DNA of 64,000 bases from positions 476,549 through 540,548 of the forward strand of contig NZ_JAOBPP010000020.1 of the NCBI RefSeq assembly GCF_025574465.1, written 5' to 3'. The notes beneath the pieces were generated by a model. The model did no database searches and was not told where the DNA came from. It was given only the letters and a program-made list of their open reading frames with translations. Positions 19,103 to 29,326 of this stretch are shown here, one piece after another (the stretch's first letter is position 1; each line of letters starts with the position of its first letter). The position numbers and the translations under genes are program-made. The DNA comes from Kordiimonas aestuarii (GTDB lineage: Bacteria; Pseudomonadota; Alphaproteobacteria; Sphingomonadales; Kordiimonadaceae).

Positions 19103-20212
19103 TCAGGCCCGCACAAGTGAGCCGAGCGACGAAAACAAGTTTATAATAACTTGTTTTCGATCAAGGTTCACCGCATCTGCGCGGATTACCAAGCGGCCCA
19201 TCTTTTCCCACAGGTCCAGCCAGCGATCAAGCCCGGCGAGAGAGGAAATGCGGAGCATTTCCGCGCTTTCACCTGCCATGATATCGTTTGAGGCAATGCC
19301 GCTCGCGCTTTGGCGGATCATACGCTCTAGCCAGTCGAGCAACATGGAGACAAAAAGGCGGTATTCGGAATCGGCCTTGGGCGCAGCGAGGCGACCAGCC
19401 AACACATGAAGATCAGGCACATCAAGGCGCGGCAACGCAGTGAGATACCTGGCCATCTGACGGTAAAGCTCCACACCTCCAAGTGAAGCCATTTCCATGG
19501 CTCTGCCGGGAGCGCCGGAGGATAAGCGCGCCAATACCGTGAGGTCGTCGGGCGATAACGCTGGGTACTGCGCAGCCAATACGGCACGAACACCATCTTC
19601 GCTCAGCGGAGTCAGTTTCAGCGTGCGGCACCGACTGCGGATGGTGGGTAACAGCTTCCCCGGGGAATGCGCTATCAGGATCAGGATGGACCGGGCTGGT
19701 GGTTCTTCAAGCAGTTTAAGAAGCGCATTCGCGGCATTTACGTTTAATTCGTCTGCTGCGTCCACGATGGCAATGCGCCACCCGCCTTCGGCACTGGTTT
19801 GAGAAAAAAAGCTGATAAGTTTGCGGACATCGTCGATGACAATATCATTGCGAATCTTCCCGGTTTTCTCGTTTTCCGACCTTTCCGCTACAGTGATGCC
19901 ACCATGCCCACCAGCTATAACGCGCTGCACAACCGGATCTGCCGGTTTCACATCAAGCGTATCGGCAGCGGCGGATTGAGCATCAGCAAACAAACCGGAA
20001 TTTGAGGTGTCGCTGGGCTGTGCCGCAAGGAATTTGGCGATGCGCCAGGCCAACGTGGCCTTGCCAATTCCTTTAGGCCCGCTGACAAGCCAGGCGTGAT
20101 GCAGCCTCTCGCCATTAAAGGCCTGAAGAAACTGACGTTCCGCCGCTTCATGCCCAAAGAGCTGCATAGTCGTGCGGGGATGCAGCAATGCTGATCTTTC
20201 AGGATCACTCAT
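19103..20212 (-). CDS. holB: DNA polymerase III subunit delta'
   Basis: The 369-residue clamp-loader subunit has an AAA+ fold with LVSGPKGIGKATLAWRIA (Walker-A-like), a sensor region NAANALLKLLEEPPARSILILI and the SRCRTLKL element typical of delta'. It helps load the beta clamp at the replication fork. Its start overlaps tmk by 4 bases, the usual alphaproteobacterial order tmk-holB-metG-tatD. Confidence 0.93.
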   Translation of the reverse strand: MSDPERSALLHPRTTMQLFGHEAAERQFLQAFNGERLHHAWLVSGPKGIGKATLAWRIAKFLAAQPSDTSNSGLFADAQSAAADTLDVKPADPVVQRVIAGGHGGITVAERSENEKTGKIRNDIVIDDVRKLISFFSQTSAEGGWRIAIVDAADELNVNAANALLKLLEEPPARSILILIAHSPGKLLPTIRSRCRTLKLTPLSEDGVRAVLAAQYPALSPDDLTVLARLSSGAPGRAMEMASLGGVELYRQMARYLTALPRLDVPDLHVLAGRLAAPKADSEYRLFVSMLLDWLERMIRQSASGIASNDIMAGESAEMLRISSLAGLDRWLDLWEKMGRLVIRADAVNLDRKQVIINLFSSLGSLVRA

Positions 20213-20856
20213 GATTTTAGATATCTGTGTTCTAGAGCATGTAGTATTTCGCCCTGCAGGCTATCGATGTCCTTGTCCGCGTCTAACAATATGCAGCGAA
20301 CGGGTTCTTGTTTTGCAATGCCTAGAAACGCTTGGCGCAAGCTCTCATGGAATTTGCGATCCATACGTTCAAAGCGGTCTTCCATGTCCGATTTTGCTCC
20401 CTCGCGCTCAAGCGCGCGCGACAGGCCAACCTCGACAGGTAAATCAAGAATGAACGTCAGGTCTGGCTGCATTTTTCCAAACGCAATGGTCTGGATTTCC
20501 TTAACTCGCTCCACCCCTACGCCACGACCTGCCCCCTGGTACGCAATACTGGAATCATAAAATCGGTCGCAGAGTACCCATTCACCGCGGGAGAGCGCTG
20601 GGCGGATGGTACGTTCGACATGGTCTGCACGAGCCGCCGCCAGCATAAGAGCTTCACTGATAGGTAGCCAGCGGTCCACATCGCCTTTCAGTAGCAGGTC
20701 ACGAATGAGTTCTGCGCCCGGAGAGCCCCCAGGCTCACGGGTTAGGCATACGGTCGCCCCTTGCTTGCGAAGCCAATCAGCGAGAAGGCGGATCTGTGTA
20801 GACTTTCCGGCTCCCTCCCCGCCTTCAAACGTGATGAATCTTGCCTTGCCGATCAT
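20209..20856 (-). CDS. tmk: Thymidylate kinase
   Basis: The 215-residue kinase phosphorylates dTMP to dTDP. It has the P-loop FEGGEGAGKSTQ, LTREPGGSPGAELIR, and the DRFYDSSIAYQGAGRG region of the thymidylate-binding site. It overlaps the carboxypeptidase gene upstream and holB downstream by 4 bases each. Confidence 0.96.
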   Translation of the reverse strand: MIGKARFITFEGGEGAGKSTQIRLLADWLRKQGATVCLTREPGGSPGAELIRDLLLKGDVDRWLPISEALMLAAARADHVERTIRPALSRGEWVLCDRFYDSSIAYQGAGRGVGVERVKEIQTIAFGKMQPDLTFILDLPVEVGLSRALEREGAKSDMEDRFERMDRKFHESLRQAFLGIAKQEPVRCILLDADKDIDSLQGEILHALEHRYLKS

Positions 20857-22037
20857 TTCTCCGGCAGGTCCGGCTTCTCGGCACCGGCCGAACCAAAGAG
20901 CATATATTCGAACGCCGCTCCGATGCGGCCAAGGCCGCCAACTTCCTCAACATCTTCGCCTGCAAGTAGTGGAGTGCGGAAGGCGGGGCGGTCGGGCATC
21001 TCGATCACCAACTCGCCGAGAGGCGCGCCTTTTTTGATCGGGGCTGGTGCAGGGTTCATATATTCAATCTTGACAGACATCTGAGCCCTTTGTCGCCGGG
21101 ACATGGTGATGGCGACATCGGTTCCAACTACCATTGGAACGGTGGCATCCTGCCCCAACCAGACCTCGGCGTAGTCAACCGTTTCACCACTGCGGAAAAG
21201 TGGATAGTGCTCAAAATTCCGATAACCATATTGCATCAGGCGCGTGCTTTCTCGCATGCGCTCATTGGCGGAGGAAAGACCCGCCACGACAAGAACCAGG
21301 CGGCGGCCATCCCGTTCAGCTGACGCTGCCAGCCCATATCCTGCTTCTTCAGTGTGGCCTGTTTTCAGGCCGTCTGCACCAGGGAAGCGACCAAGGAGCG
21401 GGTTTCGGTTATGTTTGTTGCGCTCAAAGTCCTTGTACAAAAATTCGCGTTCCGAGAACATCGGATATAAGTCGGGGAAATCTGTGGAGAGATGAAGTGA
21501 CAAGTTGGCCAGATCGCGTGCCGTCATGACATGGCCGTCCGCCGGCCAGCCGTTTGAGTTCTCAAAATGACTGCCTGCCATGCCAAGCTCGGCGGCTTTT
21601 GCATTCAGCCATTCGACAAATACATCCTGTGATCCCGCCATATGCTCGGCCAGAACAACGCAGGCATCGTTGCCGGATAGGACAATGATGCCACGCAGCA
21701 GGTCGCTGACGGTAACGACGTCACGAGCGCGCAGGAACATCGTGGACCCCCTGTTGTTCCAATCACGCCAGGCTTGGTCAGAAACAACAACTTCATCTTC
21801 CAGTCGCATAGTCCCGTTTTTGATGGCTTCGAAAGCGAGATAAACCGTCATCAGCTTACTCATTGACGCGGGTGGAAATGGCGCATCAGCGTCCTTTTCA
21901 AATAGAATGCTGTTGGTTGACGCATCCAGTAATATGGCGTGCTCGGCTGGTGTTGCCATCTGGGCACGCAGCGGAGCGGCAAGTGCCATCAGGCTGAATG
22001 TAATTATTGTTAGTGTCGCTTTAAGCTTGCCAACCAT
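20853..22037 (-). CDS. D-alanyl-D-alanine carboxypeptidase (S11, DacA/DacC type)
   Basis: The 394-residue penicillin-binding protein has a Sec signal peptide (cleavage near LRAQMA) and the three active-site motifs: SMSK in PASMSKLMT (SxxK), SGN in VLSGNDACVV, and KTG in GLKTGHTEEAGYG. It trims the terminal D-Ala from peptidoglycan pentapeptides in the periplasm. A C-terminal beta-rich domain follows, as in PBP5/6, probably with weak membrane association. It follows rlpA by 23 bases, consistent with a cell-wall function group. Confidence 0.95.
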   Translation of the reverse strand: MVGKLKATLTIITFSLMALAAPLRAQMATPAEHAILLDASTNSILFEKDADAPFPPASMSKLMTVYLAFEAIKNGTMRLEDEVVVSDQAWRDWNNRGSTMFLRARDVVTVSDLLRGIIVLSGNDACVVLAEHMAGSQDVFVEWLNAKAAELGMAGSHFENSNGWPADGHVMTARDLANLSLHLSTDFPDLYPMFSEREFLYKDFERNKHNRNPLLGRFPGADGLKTGHTEEAGYGLAASAERDGRRLVLVVAGLSSANERMRESTRLMQYGYRNFEHYPLFRSGETVDYAEVWLGQDATVPMVVGTDVAITMSRRQRAQMSVKIEYMNPAPAPIKKGAPLGELVIEMPDRPAFRTPLLAGEDVEEVGGLGRIGAAFEYMLFGSAGAEKPDLPEK

Positions 22038-22060
22038 TGTATTCCCTTGATCTTGTTCTG

Positions 22061-22840
22061 TTACCGCACGGAATCGCTGAAAATCCGCGCCTCATAAAAC
22101 CCATCGGCGACCACTCGGTCAAGTTTCTGCTCAGCCAGCAGCTTTTCCTTGAACGGCCCTAATCGTACCCGCCAAAGGCTCTTGCCGTTGCTATCTGTTT
22201 TGTCCAGCTGTGCATCGTGGCCACTGCGCCTCAGGCGTTTTAGCTGGATCTCGGCATTCTCTCGCTGGCTATAGGCTCCCACTTGAATGTAATGGTTACC
22301 AGCCGAGGTGCCGCCGGCGTAAGTCTGGTTATTGCCTTTTGGTTTGACGATCTTACCATTCTCATCGAGCGCTTGCACCCGTACCTTTGTCACACCTTGC
22401 TTGTCGAAACCGAGAAGTTGGGCTCCACGTCGGGAAACATCAATAATGCGACTTTTGACAAATGGTCCACGGTCATTGACCCGCAGCACGATTGAGCGAC
22501 CGTTCTCAAGGTTTGTTACCTTGACAAACGTAGGCAATGGTAGGGTTTTGTGGGCGGCGGTAAGCGAATTCATATTGTATTGCTCGCCGTTCGCTGTTCG
22601 TTTGCCGTGGAAGTCCGGCCCGTACCAGGAGGCATATCCCACTTCGTCGTAATAAGGATCTTCTTTAGGGTGGTACCAAACGCCAGCGACCTTGTATGGG
22701 TTACCTACCTTACGGGCGACCCCCTGATCCCCAACGGGCAACTCTCCATCATGGGGCATGCGGCCACGGGGCCCGACCTCGCGTGAGCCAGAGGAGCACG
22801 CGGCTGTAAGTAGAAGTATCAGCAGCAGGATGTAACGCAT
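22061..22840 (-). CDS. rlpA: Septal ring lytic transglycosylase RlpA with SPOR domain
   Basis: The 259-residue lipoprotein has the lipobox LTAAC near residue 16. The double-psi beta-barrel RlpA domain shows GYASWYGPDFHGKRTANGE and VRVNDRGPFVKSRIIDVSRRGA. A C-terminal SPOR domain (HYIQVGAYSQRENAE) binds denuded glycan strands at the septum. It is thought to cleave such glycans during division. It lies 9 bases after the MltB-like gene and is probably cotranscribed with it and dacC. Confidence 0.95.
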   Translation of the reverse strand: MRYILLLILLLTAACSSGSREVGPRGRMPHDGELPVGDQGVARKVGNPYKVAGVWYHPKEDPYYDEVGYASWYGPDFHGKRTANGEQYNMNSLTAAHKTLPLPTFVKVTNLENGRSIVLRVNDRGPFVKSRIIDVSRRGAQLLGFDKQGVTKVRVQALDENGKIVKPKGNNQTYAGGTSAGNHYIQVGAYSQRENAEIQLKRLRRSGHDAQLDKTDSNGKSLWRVRLGPFKEKLLAEQKLDRVVADGFYEARIFSDSVR

Positions 22841-22849
22841 TTTACCGAC

Positions 22850-23923
22850 CTATTTGCTGATGGCGTCAGAAAGCAAGCCAACCGCCAGTGCGTATTTGAA
22901 GGATGGGTTATATCGCATGATTGAGCAGAAGTTGCCATAAACCAGATAGCCCTCGTCATCTCCCTCGTCCGCGACGACCAAAGCTGCTGGAATTGACCGA
23001 GAAGGAAGGTCTTTGCCAGTGATGCGGCGAACGCCGAGTTCCTGCCATTCCTCTAAATTGCGCCAAGCACCGAGGCTTTTATAGGCCTTGCATGATCGCG
23101 CGGGAGTAACACCGTCCGACTGGTCCGCCTGCAAGGACTTTTCGCCACCTTTTGGCAACTTTACCTTACGCCCCCACGTTTGGCTGTTATCCCAGCCATA
23201 TGATTGTAGATAATTTGCGATGGAGGCAAAAATGTCGACCTTATTTCCCCAAATGTCTCGGGTTCCGTCCCCATCATGATCAACAGCGTATTGAAGATAC
23301 GCCTCAGGCATGAACTGGGGCTGCCCCATCGCGCCCGCCCACGAGCCCTTCATAGCCTCGTATGAAGCATATCCCTTGTCGAGAATCTCGAGAGCGGCAA
23401 AAAGCTCCCGGCGGAAACGGGCCGCCCGCCTCTTGTCATACGCAAGGGTGGCCACGGCATCAAAAACCGAATAGCTGAGAGGCACGGTGCCATAATTTGT
23501 CTCAATACCCCAGATGGCGGCAATGAAGCGGCCCTGCACGCCATGTGTATCGGCGACCTTCTTTAGCGCCGTCTCATGCTCGACCATCATGGTGGTGCCT
23601 TTATCTTTACGCCATTGACTGACCCTGGCGTTGATATAGGCGGCATAAGGTTGCTTAACCTCCGGCTGGTTCCGGTCACGCGTAATCACTCGTTCGATCA
23701 GCGTAATATTGGGTAGGACCTTGTCCAGAGTGGCAGCACTAATCCCACGCTCAAGCGCTTCAATTCGAACGTCGTCTATCCAGGCCTTGAAGGCAGCGTT
23801 CTCTCCGGAGGGGGGGGCGGCCTCCTCTGTTTCGGCCTTCTGTGCTTCGGCGTGCGGCGCGCCGACACCGACAAGCAAACAGGACATCAAAAATATATGA
23901 TAAAAACCACGCCCAATCTGCAT
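22850..23923 (-). CDS. Lytic murein transglycosylase (MltB-like)
   Basis: The 357-residue periplasmic enzyme has a Sec signal peptide ending near PHAEA and lacks a lipobox, unlike E. coli MltB. The domain shows AAIWGIETNYG, containing the catalytic Glu, GSWAGAMGQPQFMPEAYLQYAVD and DIFASIANYLQSYGW, all diagnostic of the family. It cleaves glycan strands to 1,6-anhydro products. It is the first gene of the long minus-strand cell-wall, replication and tRNA operon. Confidence 0.94.
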   Translation of the reverse strand: MQIGRGFYHIFLMSCLLVGVGAPHAEAQKAETEEAAPPSGENAAFKAWIDDVRIEALERGISAATLDKVLPNITLIERVITRDRNQPEVKQPYAAYINARVSQWRKDKGTTMMVEHETALKKVADTHGVQGRFIAAIWGIETNYGTVPLSYSVFDAVATLAYDKRRAARFRRELFAALEILDKGYASYEAMKGSWAGAMGQPQFMPEAYLQYAVDHDGDGTRDIWGNKVDIFASIANYLQSYGWDNSQTWGRKVKLPKGGEKSLQADQSDGVTPARSCKAYKSLGAWRNLEEWQELGVRRITGKDLPSRSIPAALVVADEGDDEGYLVYGNFCSIMRYNPSFKYALAVGLLSDAISK

Positions 23924-24068
23924 GTGGTATCTACTCCTCTCCCGGGGTGCTTATAATGCGCTACACTTTAGGCCGTAGCACCTGCTAAAAACAAGGCTAG
24001 AAAGGAGGCTTTTTCGGGGCGGTAATCCATTTGGCTATTGCACAGCGAGGTGAAACTCTGAATTAAAT

Positions 24069-24102
24069 AAAAAAGGCCGACGCGTATGGCGTCGACCTTT
24101 TT
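24069..24102 (-). terminator. Rho-independent terminator of tRNA-Lys
   Basis: A 9-bp stem with one mismatch (GGTCGACGC with GCGTCGGCC on the minus strand), a 5-base loop and a run of six T residues lie immediately after the tRNA 3' end. A T run is also present on the plus strand, so it may work both ways. Confidence 0.85.
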
Positions 24103-24106
24103 GAAA

Positions 24107-24182
24107 TGGTGAGCCCGACAGGGTTCGAACCTGTGGCCTACTGATTAAAAGTCAGTTGCTCTACCAGCTGAGCTACGGGCCC
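24107..24182 (-). tRNA. tRNA-Lys (anticodon TTT)
   Basis: The minus strand gives a 76-base tRNA with a perfect-to-wobble acceptor stem (GGGCCCG with CGGGCTC), D arm, anticodon loop CTTTTAA flanked by a five-base-pair stem (ACTGA with TCAGT), T arm GTTCGAAC, discriminator A and encoded CCA. The anticodon TTT reads lysine codons. A terminator follows at once. Confidence 0.97.
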
Positions 24183-24341
24183 ACTTTTCAGTGGTTTCTC
24201 GGGGTCTTCCCCGGGAACGCGGCGGACCATAGGGCGATCATTCGGGACCGTCAAGCAAAAGAGTCAAAGAAAGTGAATTTTTTCTGACACCCTTGTTTTT
24301 CCTCCTGAAAATTGTGGCGGCACACAAAGAATATTAGGCTT

Positions 24342-25826
24342 ATGTCTATGAAGAAATTAATAACAATCACGGCGCTTACGACATGTTTTCTGTTCGGATA
24401 TTTCACCGCAGGCAGCGCTGCCAGTGATCCCGATAACACAAATAAAATACCTGCCTGCACGGCCGACTTATATCGCAATGCGAAAGCGGTCTTTCGGTGT
24501 GTCTGGTCAAAACACGATATAAAACTTTTTGTGATTCCCGCGCCGACGGGTGGTGCTGCCAATCCACCCGTGCTTTATATCCTTGGCGGACCGGGTGGCC
24601 GAGGCGAAGTGCATGTTGGCCACATGGGGTTATTGGCGCAGCGTTTGAACCGTGCAGTGCTATTACCGGATTCGGCTGACAGCTTTCCCTCTCTTGATTG
24701 TCGTAGAACTGATCTGGACGACGCTCACTGGGGAATCTCCTCGAAACCGGAAGACGCTGTTTTTTATACGCGCCCCATGCAGCAGAGCCGACTGGCGGCG
24801 TGTCTCGATCAGGTTGACCTTCGTGGTGACGTTCTGGCCAGAATATCTACCGAAGCGCAAGCCGACCGCCTTATGGAGCTCCGAGAGACCCTTGGCACCA
24901 ATCGGTGGGTCGTGATGGCCGAATCATATGGCGCCCGTGTTGCGCTAGCACTCGTTGAGAAAGAGCCGGCAAGTATTGATCGGCTTATCCTTGATTCTCC
25001 TGAAACTCCTTGGGTGGAAAGCTTCTGGCACACGGGACAAAATTTTCACGCGTCGCTTGAGCGTCTGAGCGACTTCTGCCGAAATGAATATCTATGCCCT
25101 GCGATGCGTCTGCATCTGGAAGAACGAATACCTGCACTTATTTCAGTTTTTAACCGCGACATGGTAGAGCCACTTGCGTTACGCGACCTGTATTCGCGGG
25201 AAGTGGTGGCCTATGCACGGCCGACGCAGGAACAGCTGCTAATCACTGCATTTATGGCGCTGAGGTCACCCCAGCGGATGGAATTGATGCCCTATATCGG
25301 CGCGTCCAATAACGACGAAACGTTGAAAAAAAGGTTTGGGCTACTTTTAAGCCAGCTTCTCAAGCCGGGTGGTAGCCTGAATGTTGGGTTCCATCACGGG
25401 GTAAGGTGTAGCGAACTTCCCCTGGCCAGATGGTATGAGGCGCTTAGTGTGGACATTAAACAATATCCGGAATTAGCGCCCTTTATCGAATATCTGGATT
25501 GGCGGCAAAAATTTGTGTGTGACACAATAGGCATAAAGTCGCCTCTGAGCTTTCAGCCGCCGCAGATGCCTACGGTACCAACCCTGATTCTATCGGGAGG
25601 ACTTGATCCTGTCACACCATATAGCGCCGTAAAGGGTGCTTTTCAGGGCTCCACCAATGCCGTTCATCGGCTATACCCCCCGCTTGGCCATATTGTGCAT
25701 AGTCAGGTTGATTGTGCGCTTGCTGACGTCGTAACATTTGTGAACTCGGAAGCCCCCCCCGAAGAAAGTACCTGCCGCAAAAAGGATCTTGAACTTAAAT
25801 TTTATACACCCGTTATGAAGCGGTAA
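24342..25826 (+). CDS. Secreted alpha/beta hydrolase, S33 peptidase-like
   Basis: From the ATG at 24342 the product is about 494 residues with a Sec signal peptide (MSMKKLITITALT... ending GSAA). The alpha/beta-hydrolase fold shows the oxyanion motif LGGPGG, nucleophile elbow MAESYG (GxSxG-like with Ala in place of the first Gly), SGGLDPVTPY with the acidic residue, and GHIVH with the catalytic His. This matches tripeptidyl-aminopeptidase-type S33 hydrolases. The earlier in-frame TTG at 24312 would place charged residues before the signal, so it is less likely. It is monocistronic and converges with tgt. Confidence 0.82.
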   Translation: MSMKKLITITALTTCFLFGYFTAGSAASDPDNTNKIPACTADLYRNAKAVFRCVWSKHDIKLFVIPAPTGGAANPPVLYILGGPGGRGEVHVGHMGLLAQRLNRAVLLPDSADSFPSLDCRRTDLDDAHWGISSKPEDAVFYTRPMQQSRLAACLDQVDLRGDVLARISTEAQADRLMELRETLGTNRWVVMAESYGARVALALVEKEPASIDRLILDSPETPWVESFWHTGQNFHASLERLSDFCRNEYLCPAMRLHLEERIPALISVFNRDMVEPLALRDLYSREVVAYARPTQEQLLITAFMALRSPQRMELMPYIGASNNDETLKKRFGLLLSQLLKPGGSLNVGFHHGVRCSELPLARWYEALSVDIKQYPELAPFIEYLDWRQKFVCDTIGIKSPLSFQPPQMPTVPTLILSGGLDPVTPYSAVKGAFQGSTNAVHRLYPPLGHIVHSQVDCALADVVTFVNSEAPPEESTCRKKDLELKFYTPVMKR

Positions 25827-26969
25827 TTACAGTGGTTCGATATCCCCCTCGGCATATCCGACCCTGAAATCATTTGCGTAGGAGGTGAGGCGGCTTTCCG
25901 CGATAGCTTGTCTGAGGCTTGCCATAAGGTCCTGATAAAATTGCAGATTGTGCCATGTTAGAAGCATGGCCCCCAAAATCTCGCCCGCCCGGATCAGGTG
26001 ATGCACATAAGCCCTGCTATATTTCGTGCATGCCGGGCACGCGCACGCGTCACTAATGGGGCGAACGTCATCCTTGTGCCGGGCATTTTTCAGATTGATG
26101 GCCCCCCCCCAGGTGAAGCCCTGCCCCGTGCGCCCAGACCGGGTGGGGAGCACGCAGTCAAACATATCTATCCCACGTTCTACGGCGCCAACGATGTCGT
26201 CAGGCTTTCCAACCCCCATGAGATACCGCGGGCTCGCCTCGGGCATGCGCGGCATGGTAAAGTCCAGCACCTTGAACATGGTTTCCTGCCCCTCACCTAC
26301 AGCCAACCCGCCAACGGCGTAGCCGTCGAAGCCGATGCTTTGCAGTGCGTCTATCGATCGGAAACGCAGGTCGTCATAAACACTGCCCTGCACAATGCCA
26401 AACAGGGCAGAACGCGCGGCGTGCTCCTCGCCGCTGTTAAAACCTTCCCGCGACCGCCTAGCCCACCGCATTGAGAGTTCCATGGAGGTTCTCGCTTCGT
26501 CGTACGTTGCCGGGAACGGCGTACATTCATCAAAGCTCATCACAATGTCCGAACCCAGCAGGCGCTGGATTTCCATTGAACGTTCCGGGGATAACAATAT
26601 CTTGCGTCCATCCAGGTGAGACTGAAAGGTCACACCCTCTTCGCTCATTTTCCGGAGCTGCGTCAGGGACATAACCTGAAATCCACCAGAGTCAGTCAGA
26701 ATTGGCCGATCCCAATTCATGAACCTGTGCAACCCTCCGAGATGGTCCACCCGTTCCGCGGTAGGCCTGAGCATCAAGTGATATGTATTGCCCAAAAGGA
26801 TATCCGCGCCTGTCGCGCACACATTTTCAGGCAGCATTGCCTTGACCGTACCCGCTGTGCCGACAGGCATGAAAGCAGGGGTGCGAATTTCGCCGCGTTG
26901 CATTTGGATAACGCCGGTACGAGCTGCGCCGTCTGTCGCATGGATATCAAATTGGAACCTTGTTTTCAT
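25827..26969 (-). CDS. tgt: tRNA-guanine (queuine) transglycosylase
   Basis: The 380-residue enzyme exchanges guanine-34 for preQ1 in tRNAs with GUN anticodons. It shows [13 protein letters not shown] (catalytic Asp region), [19 protein letters not shown], the nucleophile region [15 protein letters not shown] and the zinc site with CACPAC and the later His. I set the start at ATG 26969: AAGGA lies 7 bases upstream and it begins just past the queA stop. Longer versions would overlap queA. It pairs with queA in queuosine synthesis. Confidence 0.96.
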   Translation of the reverse strand: MKTRFQFDIHATDGAARTGVIQMQRGEIRTPAFMPVGTAGTVKAMLPENVCATGADILLGNTYHLMLRPTAERVDHLGGLHRFMNWDRPILTDSGGFQVMSLTQLRKMSEEGVTFQSHLDGRKILLSPERSMEIQRLLGSDIVMSFDECTPFPATYDEARTSMELSMRWARRSREGFNSGEEHAARSALFGIVQGSVYDDLRFRSIDALQSIGFDGYAVGGLAVGEGQETMFKVLDFTMPRMPEASPRYLMGVGKPDDIVGAVERGIDMFDCVLPTRSGRTGQGFTWGGAINLKNARHKDDVRPISDACACPACTKYSRAYVHHLIRAGEILGAMLLTWHNLQFYQDLMASLRQAIAESRLTSYANDFRVGYAEGDIEPL

Positions 26970-26973
26970 CACA

Positions 26974-28008
26974 TCAGTCCTTTGCCGGGAACAGAAGGCT
27001 GCTATCCCCGTATGAATAGAAACGGTATCCGCCATTGATTGCCGTTTCATAGGCATTTCGCATGGTTTGCATGCCCGCGAATGCCGATACCAGCATAAAC
27101 AGGGTCGAGCATGGCAGGTGAAAATTGGTCATCAGCATGTCGACCGCTTTAAAGGTGTACCCTGGGGTAATGAAAATGTCGGTGTCACCGGAAAAGCAAT
27201 GGATGACACCCTGATCGTCGGCGGCGCTTTCGAGCAAACGTAAAGACGTCGTGCCAACAGCGATTATTTTTCCGCCGCGCGCACGTGCTGCATTCAACTG
27301 GGCAGCAACTTCAGGCGTTATTTCGCCCCACTCACTATGCATCCTATGATCTTTGGTGTCTTCCACTTTCACGGGTAGAAAAGTTCCTGCCCCGACATGA
27401 AGGGTGACGCCCAGGCGTTTTATGTTTTTTTGATCAAGTTTTTCAAGCATACGCTTGGTGAAATGCAGACCCGCTGTTGGCGCAGCTACCGCGCCATCCG
27501 TACGGGCAAAAACGGTCTGATAATCTGACTTGTCCTGCTCGTCGACCGGGCGTTGGCTGGCGATATAAGGTGGCAGCGGCATCACGCCATGGCTTTCAAG
27601 TGCGTTGCTCATCTCAGACTGAGGGACGTCAAAGCGTATTGTGCGCTCGCCTTCCGCACCAACGTCAATAACCTCAGCCGTCAGGCCGTCAAAATCGAGA
27701 GTGTCGCCAAGCCGGCATTTTTTTGCAGGTTTGGCGAACGCGCGCCAGATAGTTTCACTTTCGCGTTTATGCAGCGTCAGTTCAACCTTGGCTGCACCTC
27801 GTTTGCCAGTAAGACGCCCCGGGATAACCCGTGTGTCGTTAAACACAAGCACATCATCCTCGCCTAGATAATCGACAAGGTTCAGCACACCGGTATCAAT
27901 CAGGCACTCAGGCTTGACCACAAGCATACGTGCCGCATCCCTTGGGCTGGCAGGCCTAAGGGCGATATTCTCGCGGGGAAGATCAAAATCAAAAAGCTCT
28001 ACGTTCAT
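26974..28008 (-). CDS. queA: S-adenosylmethionine:tRNA ribosyltransferase-isomerase
   Basis: The 344-residue enzyme turns preQ1-34 tRNA into epoxyqueuosine tRNA. Typical family sequences are [44 protein letters not shown] and [19 protein letters not shown]. Its stop lies only four bases before the tgt ATG, so the two are cotranscribed. Confidence 0.97.
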   Translation of the reverse strand: MNVELFDFDLPRENIALRPASPRDAARMLVVKPECLIDTGVLNLVDYLGEDDVLVFNDTRVIPGRLTGKRGAAKVELTLHKRESETIWRAFAKPAKKCRLGDTLDFDGLTAEVIDVGAEGERTIRFDVPQSEMSNALESHGVMPLPPYIASQRPVDEQDKSDYQTVFARTDGAVAAPTAGLHFTKRMLEKLDQKNIKRLGVTLHVGAGTFLPVKVEDTKDHRMHSEWGEITPEVAAQLNAARARGGKIIAVGTTSLRLLESAADDQGVIHCFSGDTDIFITPGYTFKAVDMLMTNFHLPCSTLFMLVSAFAGMQTMRNAYETAINGGYRFYSYGDSSLLFPAKD

Positions 28009-28045
28009 GTCGCGGGCTTTTATAGAATAACGCGTACTATAACAA

Positions 28046-28076
28046 GAAAAAGGGCGCTTCAGCGGCGCCCCTTTTC
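28046..28076 (-). terminator. Terminator after cyclophilin gene
   Basis: The minus strand reads a GGGGCGC / GCGCCC stem with a short loop, then TTTTTC, 20 bases past the cyclophilin stop. It separates the coaD-cyclophilin transcript from queA-tgt. Confidence 0.75.
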
Positions 28077-28095
28077 AAATTACTATTGGTGCTTC

Positions 28096-28632
28096 CTACT
28101 CGTCGACGTCCGCTGCTATCCGCATCTTAACAATTTTTGTCGGCTCCGCAGGAGGTTCGCCGGGCGCAATCGTATCAACAAATTCCATTCCGCCGATGAC
28201 ACGACCCCAAGCCGTATAATCGCCGTCGAGGAAACCGGACCGGTCAAAGCAGATAAAAAACTGGCTATCCGCACTGTTGGGATCTCCGGCACGCGCCATT
28301 GAGACAGTCCCACGAAGGTGCGGCAGGTTATTGAATTCGGCGTTTATGTTCTGGCCAGAACCACCGGTGCCCGTGCCGGTCGGATCGCCTGTCTGGGCCA
28401 TAAAGCCGGGGATGACGCGGTGAAAGATGACTCCGTCGTAAAATCCCTGGCGGACAAGTTCCTTAATTCGCGCCACGTGATTAGGTGCCACATCGGGACG
28501 CATCGCAATCACGACGCGGCCTGCTTCAAGATCAAGATACAGGGTATTTTCTTTGTCCAGCTCAAAGGCTGTTGATGTCTCACTCATCAGGCCCACCATT
28601 GTTAGAAAGATTACGAAGAAACGCTTCATCAT
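28096..28632 (-). CDS. Peptidyl-prolyl cis-trans isomerase, cyclophilin type, exported
   Basis: The 178-residue protein has a Sec signal peptide (cleavage near STAFE) and a complete cyclophilin domain with FYDGVIFHRVIPGFMAQTGDP, GTVSMARAGDPNSADSQFFI and FDRSGFLDGDYTAWGRV. It catalyses proline isomerisation, most likely in the periplasm. It lies 32 bases downstream of coaD. Confidence 0.94.
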   Translation of the reverse strand: MMKRFFVIFLTMVGLMSETSTAFELDKENTLYLDLEAGRVVIAMRPDVAPNHVARIKELVRQGFYDGVIFHRVIPGFMAQTGDPTGTGTGGSGQNINAEFNNLPHLRGTVSMARAGDPNSADSQFFICFDRSGFLDGDYTAWGRVIGGMEFVDTIAPGEPPAEPTKIVKMRIAADVDE

Positions 28633-28664
28633 TTACTATGCCGCTTTGTTAATTGTCTGAGCAT

Positions 28665-29177
28665 CTATTGCCTGCTTTCGGCTACTTTTTTGACTACAGC
28701 CTCGGCAACCTCGTTAGGTACGAAGCTTGATATTTTTCCGTCATACCGTGCGACTTCCTTAACAAGTCGAGACGCAATAGTCTGATATTTTGGGTCTGCC
28801 ATTAAAAAAACCGTCTCGATATCGGGGTTGATCTGATAATTCATCCCCGTCATCTGGAATTCATATTCAAAATCCGCAACCGCGCGCAAGCCGCGGATAA
28901 TGATGTCCGCACCAACACGCTCCGCAAAATGCATCAAAAGCTCATCAAACTGCGCGACCTCAAACTGGACGCCAAGTTCTTCCGCAAGCGGTCTCGCTTC
29001 ACGATCAACCATTGCCACCCGTTCTTCAAGGCTGAACAAGGGATCCTTACTGGGGTTCGTCGCTACGCCGATGACGAGGCGGTCTACAAGGCGCAAACCA
29101 CGCTTGATAATATCAAGGTGACCATTGGTGATCGGGTCAAACGTTCCCGGATATAGTCCCACACGTTTTCTTGCCAC
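28665..29177 (-). CDS. coaD: Phosphopantetheine adenylyltransferase
   Basis: The 170-residue nucleotidyltransferase makes dephospho-CoA from 4'-phosphopantetheine and ATP. It shows LYPGTFDPITNGHLDI with the TxGH motif (TNGH), VMADPKY-type residues and ISSFVPNEVAEAV at the C-terminus. It is full length for the family and expected in the cytoplasm. Confidence 0.97.
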   Translation of the reverse strand: MARKRVGLYPGTFDPITNGHLDIIKRGLRLVDRLVIGVATNPSKDPLFSLEERVAMVDREARPLAEELGVQFEVAQFDELLMHFAERVGADIIIRGLRAVADFEYEFQMTGMNYQINPDIETVFLMADPKYQTIASRLVKEVARYDGKISSFVPNEVAEAVVKKVAESRQ

Positions 29178-29326
29178 GATGCCTCCCCTAACTCAAACCG
29201 GGTTCCTGACCGCTTTGCCCTCGGCAAATGCAGGAAAGAGTTTGCTTGAAACGAACTTTGCTGCAACATCCCCGAATATACGTAAAAAAACAAGGCCCAA
29301 GTGGCAAAATCGCGAGGAAGTTCACT

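Noticed and set aside
24183..24341. Integration site next to tRNA-Lys
   Set aside because: No integrase, no repeated tRNA 3' end, and no change in gene content on either side.
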